Positions 33,429-42,259 of a DNA stretch of 51,870 bases are shown here, in pieces. Numbering within the stretch: the first letter of the stretch is position 1; each line of letters begins with the position of its first letter. The DNA comes from Thermoanaerobacterales bacterium (lineage in GTDB: Bacteria; Bacillota; Desulfotomaculia; Desulfotomaculales; JASEER01), in NCBI GenBank assembly GCA_030019475.1, contig JASEER010000015.1, positions 1 to 51,870 on the forward strand, read 5' to 3'. The notes under the pieces are model-generated. The model was given only the letters and a program-made list of their open reading frames with translations. It made no database searches and was not told the DNA's origin. The position numbers were made by a program, and so were the translations under genes.

Positions 33429-34168
33429 CCGTTTATTTCATCGGCGCCGGACCGGGGGACCCCGAACTGATCACGGTGCGGGGCAAGCGCCTTCTGGAAC
33501 GCTGCCCGGTGGTCATCTACGCGGGCAGCCTGGTCAACCCGGAAATCCTGAATTGGGCGCGGGCCGACGCGGAGAAGCACGACGCCAGCCGGCTCGACCT
33601 GGAGGCGCAGATGGCCGTCATCGCCGAAGCCGCGGGTGCGGGACGGGACGTCGCCCGGCTGCACACCGGGGATCCCTTGCTTTACGGGGCCCTCGCCGAA
33701 CAGGTACGCGCCCTGGAGCGCCTGGGCGTTTCCTATGAGGTCGTGCCGGGAGTCAGCGCCTGTTTTGCGGCGGCCGCCTTGCTGGGGAAGGAATACACCC
33801 TCCCCGGAGGCTCGCAGACCCTGATCCTGACGCGCCGTGCGGGGCGGACGCCGGTACCGGAAAGCGAAAGCCTGCCGCGGCTGGCGGCGGCCCGGGCCAG
33901 CCTGGCGCTGTACCTGAGCGCCGCCGACGCGGACGGGGTGCAGGCCGACCTGCTCCCCGCCTACGGTGCCGACTGCCCGGCGGCCGTGGTTTACCGGGCC
34001 ACCTGGCCCGACCAGCGGGTTATCCGCTGCCGCCTCGCGGATCTGGCCGCAACCGTCCGGGAGTCGGGGGTGAAGCGGCATGCCCTGATCCTGGTCGGGT
34101 CCTTCCTGGGGCGGGACGGCGGGACGAGCTATCTTTACTCGAAGGAGCGCCTGCGAGGTGAAGGATAA
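33425..34168 (+). CDS. cbiF: Cobalt-precorrin-4 C11-methyltransferase
   Basis: 247 residues. VYFIGAGPGDPELITVRGKR, VVIYAGSLVNPEIL, RLHTGDPLLYGALAEQ and EVVPGVSACFAAAALLGKEY are diagnostic of CbiF/CobM. The C-terminal SFLGRDGGTSYLYSKER resembles the family ending. TTG start at 33425 overlapping cbiL by four bases; the end overlaps cbiG by 11. Confidence 0.95.
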   Translation: MTVYFIGAGPGDPELITVRGKRLLERCPVVIYAGSLVNPEILNWARADAEKHDASRLDLEAQMAVIAEAAGAGRDVARLHTGDPLLYGALAEQVRALERLGVSYEVVPGVSACFAAAALLGKEYTLPGGSQTLILTRRAGRTPVPESESLPRLAAARASLALYLSAADADGVQADLLPAYGADCPAAVVYRATWPDQRVIRCRLADLAATVRESGVKRHALILVGSFLGRDGGTSYLYSKERLRGEG

Positions 34169-34997
34169 GCGGCCGCCGGCGGTAGTCGTCATCAACGAGG
34201 CGGGGTTCGGCCCCGGCGCGGTGGTGGCCGGAGCCCTCGAAGGGGCCCTGTACGTTCCTCTCCGCTTATTGCCCGAAGAAGCGGCCTCACCGCGCCCCGG
34301 AAATCTTTTCGGTTACGAGGGTTCGGCAGGGTACGCCGTTAGGCAATTATTCCGGAGAGGCCACGGGTTGGTGCTGGTCATGGCGGCGGGGATCGCCGTG
34401 CGCCTTTTGTCGGGCCTGCCGCAAGACAAGCGGCGCGACCCCCCGGTAGTGGTCCTGGATACCGCCGGGCGGTACGCGGTGAGCCTGCTCGCCGGGCATG
34501 AAGGCGGCGCCAACGGGCTGGCTTACCGGGTGGCGGCCGCGGTGGGCGCCGAACCGGTGGTCACCACCGGCAGCGAGGTCCACCGGACGCTTGTCGTCGG
34601 ACTCGGCTGCCGCCGGGGTGTCGGCGCGCCGGCCATCATGGCGGCCATCGAGCAGGGACTCGCTCTGGCGGGACGGGAGAAGGAGCAGCTCCGGGTTGCG
34701 GCCACCGCCGATTTCAAGGCTGAAGAGCCGGGCATCCTTGAGGTTTGCGCCGCCCTGGGCGTGGGACTGCGGGTGTTCGGCCGGGACGCCATCCGGAGCG
34801 TCGACAGGCTGTTCGGCGAGTCGCGTTGCGCCCGCAAGTATTTTGACGTGGGGGGAGTTGCTGAACCATGTGCCTTTCTGGCCGCCCGCAACGGCCGGAT
34901 TATCCTGCCGCGCCTGGTGGCGGGCCAGGTGACGGTGGCCTTGGCCGAGGATCGCTTGTGGTCGCCGGGATCGGACCGGGAGACGCCGGACACCTGA
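34158..34997 (+). CDS. cbiG: Cobalt-precorrin-5A hydrolase, short form
   Basis: 279 residues, shorter than typical CbiG (about 330-360). The N-terminal domain (LVLVMAAGIAVRLLSGLPQD, DPPVVVLDTAGRYAVSLLAG, HEGGANGLAYRVAAAVGA) passes almost directly to the C-terminal domain (VVGLGCRRGVGAPAIMAAIE, ATADFKAEEPGILEVCAALG). The middle domain normally between them seems missing. The enzyme opens the ring lactone and releases acetaldehyde. GTG 34158 overlaps cbiF; cbiH starts inside its last 40 bases in another frame. Confidence 0.9.
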   Translation: MKDKRPPAVVVINEAGFGPGAVVAGALEGALYVPLRLLPEEAASPRPGNLFGYEGSAGYAVRQLFRRGHGLVLVMAAGIAVRLLSGLPQDKRRDPPVVVLDTAGRYAVSLLAGHEGGANGLAYRVAAAVGAEPVVTTGSEVHRTLVVGLGCRRGVGAPAIMAAIEQGLALAGREKEQLRVAATADFKAEEPGILEVCAALGVGLRVFGRDAIRSVDRLFGESRCARKYFDVGGVAEPCAFLAARNGRIILPRLVAGQVTVALAEDRLWSPGSDRETPDT

Positions 34998-35695
34998 CGC
35001 CTGCCGCCCGCGCCGCCTTGTCGGCAGCCGAAGTGGTGGCCGGCTACCCCCTTTACCTCGACCTCGTCCGGGAGCACCTGGCGGGGAAAGAACTGATCAA
35101 GAGCGGAATGCGCCGGGAGGTCGAGCGGGTCCGGGAGGCCATCGCCGCCGCCCTGGAAGGCCGCCGGGTATGCCTGGTTTCGAGCGGGGATGCCGGGGTC
35201 TACGGGCTGGCCGGCCTTGTCCTTGAGGAACTTGCCCGCCGCGACCTGGTGCTCCCCTTCAGGGTCGTCCCGGGGGTAACGGCCGGCCTTGCTGCTGCAG
35301 CGCTCCTGGGGGCGCCGCTGGCCCACGACCATGCCGTGATCTCCCTTTCCGACCTCCTCACCCCTGTCGGCCTCATCAAAAGGAGGGTGCGGGCGGCTGC
35401 CGAGGCCGACTTTGTCCTTGCCCTGTACAACGTCCGTTCGCGGACGCGCGTCGAGCCGTTTGCGGCGGCCCTGGACATCCTGCGTGAAACGCGACCGCCG
35501 GAGACGCCGGTGGGCATCGTCCGCAACGCCTTCCGGGAGGGACAGGGGAGGCGCGTCGTCACGCTCGCCGAACTGGATCTCGACGACGCCGATATGTTGA
35601 CGCTGCTCATCGTGGGCAACACGCGGACCTTCACCTGGCGCGGGTTTATGATTACGCCCCGCGGCTACTTAAACAGGGGAGACCATGATGATTAA
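34958..35695 (+). CDS. cbiH: Cobalt-precorrin-3 C17-methyltransferase
   Basis: 245 residues. VVAGIGPGDAGHLTPAARAA, AEVVAGYPLYLDLV, VCLVSSGDAGVYGLAGLVLE, VVPGVTAGLAAAALLGAPLA, HDHAVISLSDLLTP and LYNVRSRTRV are the CbiH/CobJ signatures. The frame is open from 34868, but GTG 34958 with GAGG at 34947-34950 gives the family start. It overlaps cbiG by 40 bases and cbiA by 11. Confidence 0.94.
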   Translation: MVAGIGPGDAGHLTPAARAALSAAEVVAGYPLYLDLVREHLAGKELIKSGMRREVERVREAIAAALEGRRVCLVSSGDAGVYGLAGLVLEELARRDLVLPFRVVPGVTAGLAAAALLGAPLAHDHAVISLSDLLTPVGLIKRRVRAAAEADFVLALYNVRSRTRVEPFAAALDILRETRPPETPVGIVRNAFREGQGRRVVTLAELDLDDADMLTLLIVGNTRTFTWRGFMITPRGYLNRGDHDD

Positions 35696-37067
35696 GGTGC
35701 CGCGCCTGCTCGTGGCCGCGCCCTCGAGCGGGCAGGGGAAGACGACCCTGACCCTGGGCCTGCTTCGGGCCTTGAGGCGGCGGGGTTTGGCGGTGCAGCC
35801 CTTCAAGGTGGGCCCCGACTATATCGATCCGGGCCACCACGCCGGGGCTGCCGGGCGCGCGTCGCGGAACCTGGACACCTGGCTTATCGGGGCCGAGGCC
35901 TCGAACGAGCTGTTCCAACGGGCTGTCGCGGGAGCGGACATAGCGGTCCTGGAAGGGGTAATGGGCCTGTACGACGGGCTGGGGGACGGCACGACGCGGG
36001 CCTCCAGCGCCGAACTGGCCAAGATGCTGCGCACGCCGGTGATCCTCGTTATCGACATCTCCCGGCAGGGAGCCAGCGCGGCGGCTGTTGTCCTGGGCTT
36101 TCAGGCTCTCGATCCCGAAGTGAACGTTGCCGGGGTCATCCTCAACCGTGCCGGGTCGGCGCGGCACGCCGCCGTGGTCACCGAAGCCGTTGTGCAATAT
36201 TGCCGGGTGCCTGTCCTCGGGGCGATTCCCAGGGAAGAGAAACTGAAGATCCCGGAGCGGCATCTCGGGCTTTTTACGGGAGCGGAGGGCGACTGGGAGA
36301 TAGTCTACGAGCGGCTGGCCGACGCGGTCGAGCAGCACGTCGACCTTCCAGCCTTGCAGCGGTTAGCCGGGACAGCGCCGGGCCTCTCCCCGGCAAGGCC
36401 TTGCATCTTTGCCGGGGAAGCCCCCGGAGGCGCGATGCGGGTGGGGGTGGCCCGTGACGAAGCCTTCAGTTTTCTTTATGCCGACAACCTGGACATCCTT
36501 CGCCACCATGGCGCGCAACCGGTTTTCTTCAGCCCCCTTCACGACGACCGTCTGCCGCCTGACTGTGCCCTGCTTTACTTCGGCGGCGGTTACCCGGAGC
36601 TGTATACCGGGGTGCTTGCATCCAACCGGACGATGTTGGCCGCCGTCAGGTCCTACGCGGCAGCGGGGGGGCCAATCTACGGCGAGTGCGGCGGCCTAAT
36701 CTACCTGGGAGAGGGGTTGACCGATCTGGATGGCCGTTACCACCCGATGACCGGTCTTCTTCCGGTGCGCGCCGGCATGGCCGGCCGGCGGCTTTCCCTG
36801 GGTTATGCGGTGGCTCAAGCCCGGTCTGACACCCTGATCCTGGAGGAAGGCGCAGAGGTCCGGGGGCATGTTTTCCATTACTCGGAGGCCGAGCCGGAGC
36901 CCGGAAGCCGGGCCTGCCTGATGGTCCGCCAGGCTTGCGGAACACAAGTCCGGAAGGATGGCTGGCAGGCCGGGTCCGTTTTCGGCTCCTACCTGCACCT
37001 GCACTTTGCCTCGGCCCGCCACGTACTGCAGCGCCTGCTGAACAAAGCCGCGGGCTGTGGGCTGTAA
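35685..37067 (+). CDS. cbiA: Cobyrinate a,c-diamide synthase
   Basis: 460 residues. P-loop APSSGQGKTTLTLGLLRALR and VGPDYIDPGHHA belong to the ATP-dependent synthetase half; YFGGGYPELY and GECGGLIYLGEGL with the nucleophilic Cys near 335 belong to the glutaminase half. It amidates the a and c carboxylates of cobyrinate. ATG 35685 or 35688. Followed by a 74-base gap with a palindromic spacer, the first real break in the gene train. Confidence 0.96.
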   Translation: MMIKVPRLLVAAPSSGQGKTTLTLGLLRALRRRGLAVQPFKVGPDYIDPGHHAGAAGRASRNLDTWLIGAEASNELFQRAVAGADIAVLEGVMGLYDGLGDGTTRASSAELAKMLRTPVILVIDISRQGASAAAVVLGFQALDPEVNVAGVILNRAGSARHAAVVTEAVVQYCRVPVLGAIPREEKLKIPERHLGLFTGAEGDWEIVYERLADAVEQHVDLPALQRLAGTAPGLSPARPCIFAGEAPGGAMRVGVARDEAFSFLYADNLDILRHHGAQPVFFSPLHDDRLPPDCALLYFGGGYPELYTGVLASNRTMLAAVRSYAAAGGPIYGECGGLIYLGEGLTDLDGRYHPMTGLLPVRAGMAGRRLSLGYAVAQARSDTLILEEGAEVRGHVFHYSEAEPEPGSRACLMVRQACGTQVRKDGWQAGSVFGSYLHLHFASARHVLQRLLNKAAGCGL

Positions 37068-37068
37068 G

Positions 37069-37121
37069 CTGTTGGAAGGCCGTTACGAGGCGAGTCGTGG
37101 CCAGGTAAAGTTTTCCAACAG
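37069..37121. repeat. Word-repeat palindromic spacer between cbiA and cobD
   Basis: GGGCTGTGGGCTGTAAGCTGTT (from about 37052, overlapping the cbiA end) is a word repeat; CTGTTGGAA (37069-37077) recurs inverted as TTCCAACAG (37113-37121). Built like the spacers at 1121-1189 and 9982-10056. No T tail. Confidence 0.6.
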
Positions 37122-37141
37122 TCACCCCTGGAGGTGGTGTT

Positions 37142-38182
37142 ATGAAATGGGACCATGGCGGCAACATTGCCGGGGTGACGGCCGATTTCAGCGTAAGCCT
37201 CAACCCGCTCGGGCCCCCGGACTGTCTCGCCGGGCTGTTGCGGGACGCCCTTCCCTTGATAACCCGTTATCCTTCCCTTGATGCACGTCCCGCGCGCTGT
37301 TCCCTGGCGGCATTTCTCGGCCTTGATCCGGGTGAGGTGCTGGTGGGAAACGGCGCGACCGAGCTGATCAGTCTCCTCGTGCGCACCTTGCGGCCGGGGC
37401 GGGTCTGGGTTATAGAGCCGTGCTATTCGGAATACCGCGGCGCCGCCGAGGCTTGCGGGATTCCTGTGGCGGCGGTGACCTCACGGGTTGTGGACGGCAG
37501 TTTCGAACCGGTGTGGGAGACGCTTACGCCCGTGCCGGGTGACGTGGTCTTCATCGGGTACCCGAACAACCCTACCGGACAGCTTCCGTCTCCGGACGCG
37601 CTTGAGCGCCTGCGGGAGTCCTGTCCCGGGGTGTACTGGGTGTTTGACGAGTCATTTCTGGCTTTTGTGGATCCCGCAAGGGGCCGTTCCCCGGCCCTGC
37701 CGCCCATGCCGGGGGTGGCGGCGGTATGCTCGCTGACCAAGTTTTACGCGGTGCCCGGGCTGCGGCTCGGTTACCTTGTCGGGACGGGGGATCTGGTGCA
37801 GCGGCTCCTGGCGGCGAAGGATCCCTGGAGCGTAAACGGCCTGGGCGAGCACCTCGTCGGCCGGCTGCTCGCCGACACGGCTTATGCGGAAAAGACCAGG
37901 GATTTTGCGGCGACGGAGCGGGAACGGGTAACGGCCGCGCTCGTTAAGCTGGGGCTTCGCGTTTTTCGCGGAGAGGCGAACTTTCTGCTCTGTGAGCTGC
38001 CCGACGGTTATGACGTCCAAACCCTCAACGCCTGCCTGTTTAGACATGACATGGCGGTAAGGGACGCCTCTACTTTTGCCGGGCTTTCGACACGGCACTT
38101 CCGCATGGGGCTGCGCAGGGCTGAACAGAACGACCGGCTGCTCGAAGTCTTGTCGGGCTTTTTACGGGGTGAAAACGTATGA
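37142..38182 (+). CDS. cobD: L-threonine-O-3-phosphate decarboxylase
   Basis: 346 residues, PLP fold type I, HisC-like. VGNGATELISLLVRTLRPGR, IGYPNNPTGQLPSPDAL, VFDESFLAFVDP and CSLTKFYAVPGLRLGYLVG with the PLP lysine near 200. CobD makes (R)-1-amino-2-propanol O-2-phosphate for the nucleotide loop linker. Distinguished from histidinol-phosphate aminotransferase by context and the NPTGQL motif; the reaction itself is inferred. ATG 37142 behind GGAGGTGG. Overlaps cbiP by 4 bases. Confidence 0.92.
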   Translation: MKWDHGGNIAGVTADFSVSLNPLGPPDCLAGLLRDALPLITRYPSLDARPARCSLAAFLGLDPGEVLVGNGATELISLLVRTLRPGRVWVIEPCYSEYRGAAEACGIPVAAVTSRVVDGSFEPVWETLTPVPGDVVFIGYPNNPTGQLPSPDALERLRESCPGVYWVFDESFLAFVDPARGRSPALPPMPGVAAVCSLTKFYAVPGLRLGYLVGTGDLVQRLLAAKDPWSVNGLGEHLVGRLLADTAYAEKTRDFAATERERVTAALVKLGLRVFRGEANFLLCELPDGYDVQTLNACLFRHDMAVRDASTFAGLSTRHFRMGLRRAEQNDRLLEVLSGFLRGENV

Positions 38183-39669
38183 CGGCACGCGTGCTGATGG
38201 TCCAGGGCACGGCCTCTTCCGCAGGCAAGAGTCTTGTGGTGGCCGGGCTTTGCCGCCTCTATGCCCGGAGAGGCTTCCGGGTGGCTCCTTTCAAGAGCCA
38301 GAACATGGCCCTCAACTCTTACGCCACCCGGGACGGCGGGGAAATCGGCCGCGCCCAGGCGTTGCAGGCCGAAGCTGCAGGCATCCCGCCCCACGTGGAC
38401 ATGAACCCCATTCTCTTGAAACCGACAGGGGAGGCGGGCAGCCAGGTAGTGGTGCTGGGGCGGCCCCTGGGCGTCTACAAGCCGGCTGATTATTACGCCT
38501 TAAAGGAAAAGCTGTGGCCGATGGCCGTCGCCGCTCTCGACCGGCTCCGGGCCGACTGCGACCTGGTGTTTGCCGAAGGGGCGGGAAGCCCGGCCGAGAT
38601 CAATCTCCGACCGCACGACATCGCTAATATGGATGTGGCGCTTTACGCCGGGGCCCCCGTCCTGCTCGTCGGGGACATCGAACGCGGCGGGGTGTTCGCT
38701 TCCCTGCTCGGAACGATGGAACTGCTGGCGGAAAGGGAACGGGAACTTGTCGCTGGTTTCGTTGTCAATAAGTTCCTGGGCGATGAAGAGCTTTTGCGGC
38801 CCGGGCTGGCCTTAATCGAGGAGCGGACAGGCCGGCCGGTGCTGGGCGTGTTGCCTTACCTGCGCGATCTCCACCTCGACGAAGAGGACTCGGTGAGCCT
38901 GTCCGGGCGGGGAAAGACGCCGGTTCCGGGCGACCTGGCGGTGGCGGTCGTCCGTTTGCCCCGGATATCCAACTACACTGATTTTCTGCCCCTCGAGACC
39001 GAGGACGGGGTAGCGCTGCGTTACGTCGACCGCCCGCAAGAACTGGACGGCGCGCACATGGCCATCCTTCCCGGCAGCAAAGAGACGCTGGCCGACTTGG
39101 CCTGGCTCAACCGCCGCGGGCTGGAGCGGGCGCTGCGCGGCTTCGCCGCCCGGGGAAAGCCCTTGCTGGGCATTTGCGGCGGCTTCCAGATGCTCGGCCG
39201 GACCATCCGGGAGGGGGAGACGACGGTTTCAGGGCTTGGCCTGCTGCCCGTGCACACCCGGTTTGCGCCCGAGAAGCGCACTGTCCAGGCGAGCGGCGTC
39301 ACGGCCGGCGGGGTTTGGGGTATTCCGGGCGGGCTTCCCGTCCGGGGATACGAGATCCACATGGGGTTCTCCGAGGTATGCGGGGGAAGACCGTGCTTCC
39401 TGCTCGACGGGCAGGGAACAGGCATCGTGCCTGAAGGCTGCGCCGCCGAAGAAGGTTACGTGGCGGGGACTTACCTGCACGGGTGCTTCGACGCTGACGC
39501 CTACCGGGCGCACTGGATAGCAGCCGTGCGCCGCATTGCGGGACTGCCGGCCCGACCATCCATACAGCCGCGGTTTGCCGCGCGCCGGCAGAAGGACCTG
39601 GACCGGATCGCCGACCTGCTGGCGGAAAGAATCGGGGTGGAGCGGCTGGATGGAGTTCTTGGCCTCTAG
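38179..39669 (+). CDS. cbiP: Cobyric acid synthase
   Basis: 496 residues. Synthetase half with MVQGTASSAGKSLVVAGLCR, PFKSQNMALNSYAT and DCDLVFAEGAGSPAEINLR; glutaminase half with LLGICGGFQMLGRTI, nucleophilic Cys near 333. It amidates the b, d, e and g carboxylates of adenosylcobyrinate diamide. ATG 38179 overlapping cobD; cbiB starts inside the end. Confidence 0.97.
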   Translation: MTARVLMVQGTASSAGKSLVVAGLCRLYARRGFRVAPFKSQNMALNSYATRDGGEIGRAQALQAEAAGIPPHVDMNPILLKPTGEAGSQVVVLGRPLGVYKPADYYALKEKLWPMAVAALDRLRADCDLVFAEGAGSPAEINLRPHDIANMDVALYAGAPVLLVGDIERGGVFASLLGTMELLAERERELVAGFVVNKFLGDEELLRPGLALIEERTGRPVLGVLPYLRDLHLDEEDSVSLSGRGKTPVPGDLAVAVVRLPRISNYTDFLPLETEDGVALRYVDRPQELDGAHMAILPGSKETLADLAWLNRRGLERALRGFAARGKPLLGICGGFQMLGRTIREGETTVSGLGLLPVHTRFAPEKRTVQASGVTAGGVWGIPGGLPVRGYEIHMGFSEVCGGRPCFLLDGQGTGIVPEGCAAEEGYVAGTYLHGCFDADAYRAHWIAAVRRIAGLPARPSIQPRFAARRQKDLDRIADLLAERIGVERLDGVLGL

Positions 39670-40609
39670 AGCCGGCGTAATCCTGGCCGCCCTGATCCTG
39701 GACCGGCTGCTGGGCGATCCCCGCCGGCTTCCGCACCCTGTCCGGCTGATCGGCCGCTTGATCGCTTCCGGCGAATCCCTGCGGCGCCTGCCGCTGCCGG
39801 CGCGCTGGTCAGGAACCCTGCTGGCCCTGGGCGTGATCACGGCAGCCGGCGGAACGGCCTGGCTGCTGGTTAATCTGGGGCGGACGGCGGGCCTTTGGTG
39901 GGGCCTGGGTGTTGAAACCCTGCTGGTTTACCTGGCCGTTGCCCCTTGTTCCCTGGCCGGCGAGGCGCTCGCGGTGGACGCCGCCCTGCAACACGGCAAC
40001 CTGCCGGGCGCGCGCCGGAGACTGGCGATGATCGTCGGGCGCGACACCGCCGGGCTTGATGAACGGGAGGTCCGCCGGGCGGTGGTGGAGACGGTGGGCG
40101 AGAATACGGTCGACGCGGTGCTTTGCCCCGTTTTCTATGCGCTTCTCTTCGGCCCGGTGGGAGCCTGGGTTTACAAGGCTGTCAGCACGCTGGATTCGAT
40201 GATCGGTTACCGGCACGAGCCGTACCGTGATTTCGGCCGGGCCGCCGCCCGGCTGGACGACCTCGCCGCCTTTGTCCCGGCGCGGTTGGCCCTCTTTTTC
40301 GTGCCAACGGCGGCCCTGTTATCCGGCCTGTCGGCACGGGACGCCTGGCGGGTGGGCTGGCGGGACCGTTTGGCCCACCCCAGTCCCAACGCCGGCCACG
40401 GGGAAGCGCTGTTCGCGGGGGCGCTCAAAGTTCGTCTCGGCGGGCCGTCAACCTACCACGGGATGCCCTCGGAAAAACCGTACCTCGGCGCGGAATTTCC
40501 GGCGCCCGGGCGGTCAGCCGTGCGCCGGGCGGTGACCCTGCTCTGGGCGACCACCTGGCTGTTTGCCGTAGCGGGCTCGGCGGTTCTGGTGTTCCTTGGC
40601 TTATTTTAG
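39650..40609 (+). CDS. cbiB: Adenosylcobinamide-phosphate synthase
   Basis: 319 residues, multi-span membrane protein. LILDRLLGDPRRLPHPVRLI at the start, VETVGENTVDAVLCPVFYAL, AVSTLDSMIGYR, RLDDLAAFVPARL and RDRLAHPSPNAGHGEALFAG are CbiB hallmarks. It attaches the aminopropanol phosphate to cobyric acid. ATG 39650 inside the end of cbiP gives the family start. Confidence 0.96.
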   Translation: MEFLASRAGVILAALILDRLLGDPRRLPHPVRLIGRLIASGESLRRLPLPARWSGTLLALGVITAAGGTAWLLVNLGRTAGLWWGLGVETLLVYLAVAPCSLAGEALAVDAALQHGNLPGARRRLAMIVGRDTAGLDEREVRRAVVETVGENTVDAVLCPVFYALLFGPVGAWVYKAVSTLDSMIGYRHEPYRDFGRAAARLDDLAAFVPARLALFFVPTAALLSGLSARDAWRVGWRDRLAHPSPNAGHGEALFAGALKVRLGGPSTYHGMPSEKPYLGAEFPAPGRSAVRRAVTLLWATTWLFAVAGSAVLVFLGLF

Positions 40610-40638
40610 CAAAGGTGGGAGAAGGGCTGGTCTTAACG

Positions 40639-41178
40639 ATGGCGCAACAATCGCCCGAAGTAGTGCTGGTCCTCGGCGGCACCCGGAGCGGGAAGAGCGA
40701 CTGGGCCAGGCACTATGTCGAAAACCGCTACCGGAAGCCGGTCTTCCTGGCCACGGCCCGGGATGGCGATGCGGAGATGGAGGCGCGCATCGCCCGCCAC
40801 CGGCGGGAGAGAGGCGGGGAGTGGGGCCTGGTTGAGGAGCCGATGGAGATCGCGGCCGTGTTAACCGATCCCGCCCGGCGGCCCGGGGCCGATGCGATCC
40901 TGGTCGATTGTCTGACCATGTGGCTGACCAATATCGTCCTGACCGAGGGGGAGACGGCGGTCGAACGCCGCACCGCCGAACTGTTGGCGGCGCTGCGTGA
41001 TCCGCCCTGTTCTGTAGTGCTTGTCGCCAACGAGGTCGGGATGGGGATTGTACCCGAGCACGAACTGGGCCGGTGGTTCCGGGACGCGGCAGGCCGGCTG
41101 AACCAGCAGGTGGCCGGCCTGGCGCGCCGCGCAGTCCTTGTCATTGCCGGTTTGGCCCTTGATCTTAAAAATGAATAA
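40639..41178 (+). CDS. cobU: Adenosylcobinamide kinase / guanylyltransferase
   Basis: 179 residues. LVLGGTRSGKSDWARHYVE is the P-loop; FLATARDGDAEMEARIARHR, VDCLTMWLTN and VANEVGMGIVPEHELGRWFR are CobU signatures. It phosphorylates adenosylcobinamide and transfers GMP. The frame reaches GTG 40615, but ATG 40639 gives the usual short N-terminus. Follows cbiB after 29 bases. Confidence 0.95.
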   Translation: MAQQSPEVVLVLGGTRSGKSDWARHYVENRYRKPVFLATARDGDAEMEARIARHRRERGGEWGLVEEPMEIAAVLTDPARRPGADAILVDCLTMWLTNIVLTEGETAVERRTAELLAALRDPPCSVVLVANEVGMGIVPEHELGRWFRDAAGRLNQQVAGLARRAVLVIAGLALDLKNE

Positions 41179-41198
41179 GGTGGGAGAGAGAGGAGAAA

Positions 41199-42257
41199 AT
41201 GCAATCCACGTCCCTTTCTGAAATCATCAGTGCCATCCGTCCGGTTGACCCCGACCGCCTGCGCGCGGCCCAGGACCACCTGGACAACCTGACCAAGCCG
41301 CGCGGGAGCCTCGGCATGCTTGAAGAGATCGCGGCCCGGATGGCGGCCCTGAGCCGGGAAGTCAGGCCGGCCGTCCGTGCGGCAAGGATCTTTGTCTTTG
41401 TGGGGGATCACGGGGTGGTGGAAGAGGGCGTTTCGGCCTACCCTCCCGAAGTCACCACGCTTATGGTCCACAACTTCCTTGCCGGGGGCGCGGCTATCAA
41501 CGTGCTGGCGCGCCGCGCCGGGGCCGAGGTGCGCGTCGTCGACGTAGGCATGCGGGACAGGGTTGATGTCCCGGCACTGATTAACCGCAACGTACGGCGG
41601 GGCGCCGGCAACATCGCCCGCCGGCCCGCCATGTCGGTGGAGGAAGCGATGCAGGCCCTGATGGCGGGGGCGGAGATGGCTATGCAGGCGGACAGCGAGG
41701 GAAGCACCCTGATTGGGCTTGGCGAAATGGGGATCGGCAATACGACTCCTTCGGCGGCCCTGTACGCGGCCCTGTTGCCCTGTGCGCCGCGGGAAATTGT
41801 CGGAAAGGGCACCGGGCTGGATGCGGCCGGCGTCGCGCGGAAGATCGAGACGGTAGCCACAGTGCTGGCGGTCAATCAGGAGCGCCTGACCGACCCTCTG
41901 TCCACCCTCGCGGCCGTAGGGGGCCTGGAAATCGCGGCCATCGCCGGCTGCTGCCTGGGGGCGGCCGCCTGCGGCCTTCCGGTGGTGGTGGATGGTTTCA
42001 TCTCGGGAGCGGGAGCCCTGGCGGCGATGCGCATGGCCCCGGCGGTCCGCGACTACCTGTTCTTCTCGCACGTCTCGGCCGAAGCGGGACACAAGCTCTA
42101 TTTTAACCGCGAGGGCTTGCGCCCCATGCTGGACCTGGACATGCGCCTGGGTGAAGGGACGGGAGCCGCTATCGGGATGCAAATCATCACGGACGCGGTG
42201 GCGATCTACAACGAGATGGCCACCTTCGCCGACGTCGGCATCGAGCCGGGAGCCTAA
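41199..42257 (+). CDS. cobT: Nicotinate-nucleotide:dimethylbenzimidazole phosphoribosyltransferase
   Basis: 352 residues. LDNLTKPRGSLGMLEEIA, FVGDHGVVEEGVSAYP, GLGEMGIGNTTPSAAL, DGFISGAGALAA and SHVSAEAGHKLYF are CobT signatures, including the catalytic Glu region near the end (MLDLDMRLGEGTGAA). It activates the lower ligand base as its ribotide. No gene for making dimethylbenzimidazole is in the cluster. ATG 41199 behind GGTGGGAGAGAGGAG. Confidence 0.97.
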   Translation: MQSTSLSEIISAIRPVDPDRLRAAQDHLDNLTKPRGSLGMLEEIAARMAALSREVRPAVRAARIFVFVGDHGVVEEGVSAYPPEVTTLMVHNFLAGGAAINVLARRAGAEVRVVDVGMRDRVDVPALINRNVRRGAGNIARRPAMSVEEAMQALMAGAEMAMQADSEGSTLIGLGEMGIGNTTPSAALYAALLPCAPREIVGKGTGLDAAGVARKIETVATVLAVNQERLTDPLSTLAAVGGLEIAAIAGCCLGAAACGLPVVVDGFISGAGALAAMRMAPAVRDYLFFSHVSAEAGHKLYFNREGLRPMLDLDMRLGEGTGAAIGMQIITDAVAIYNEMATFADVGIEPGA

Positions 42258-42259
42258 AG

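Noticed and set aside
40728-42182. 484-codon minus-strand frame opposite cobU and cobT
   Set aside because: Covers two well-supported genes on the other strand and has no family pattern.
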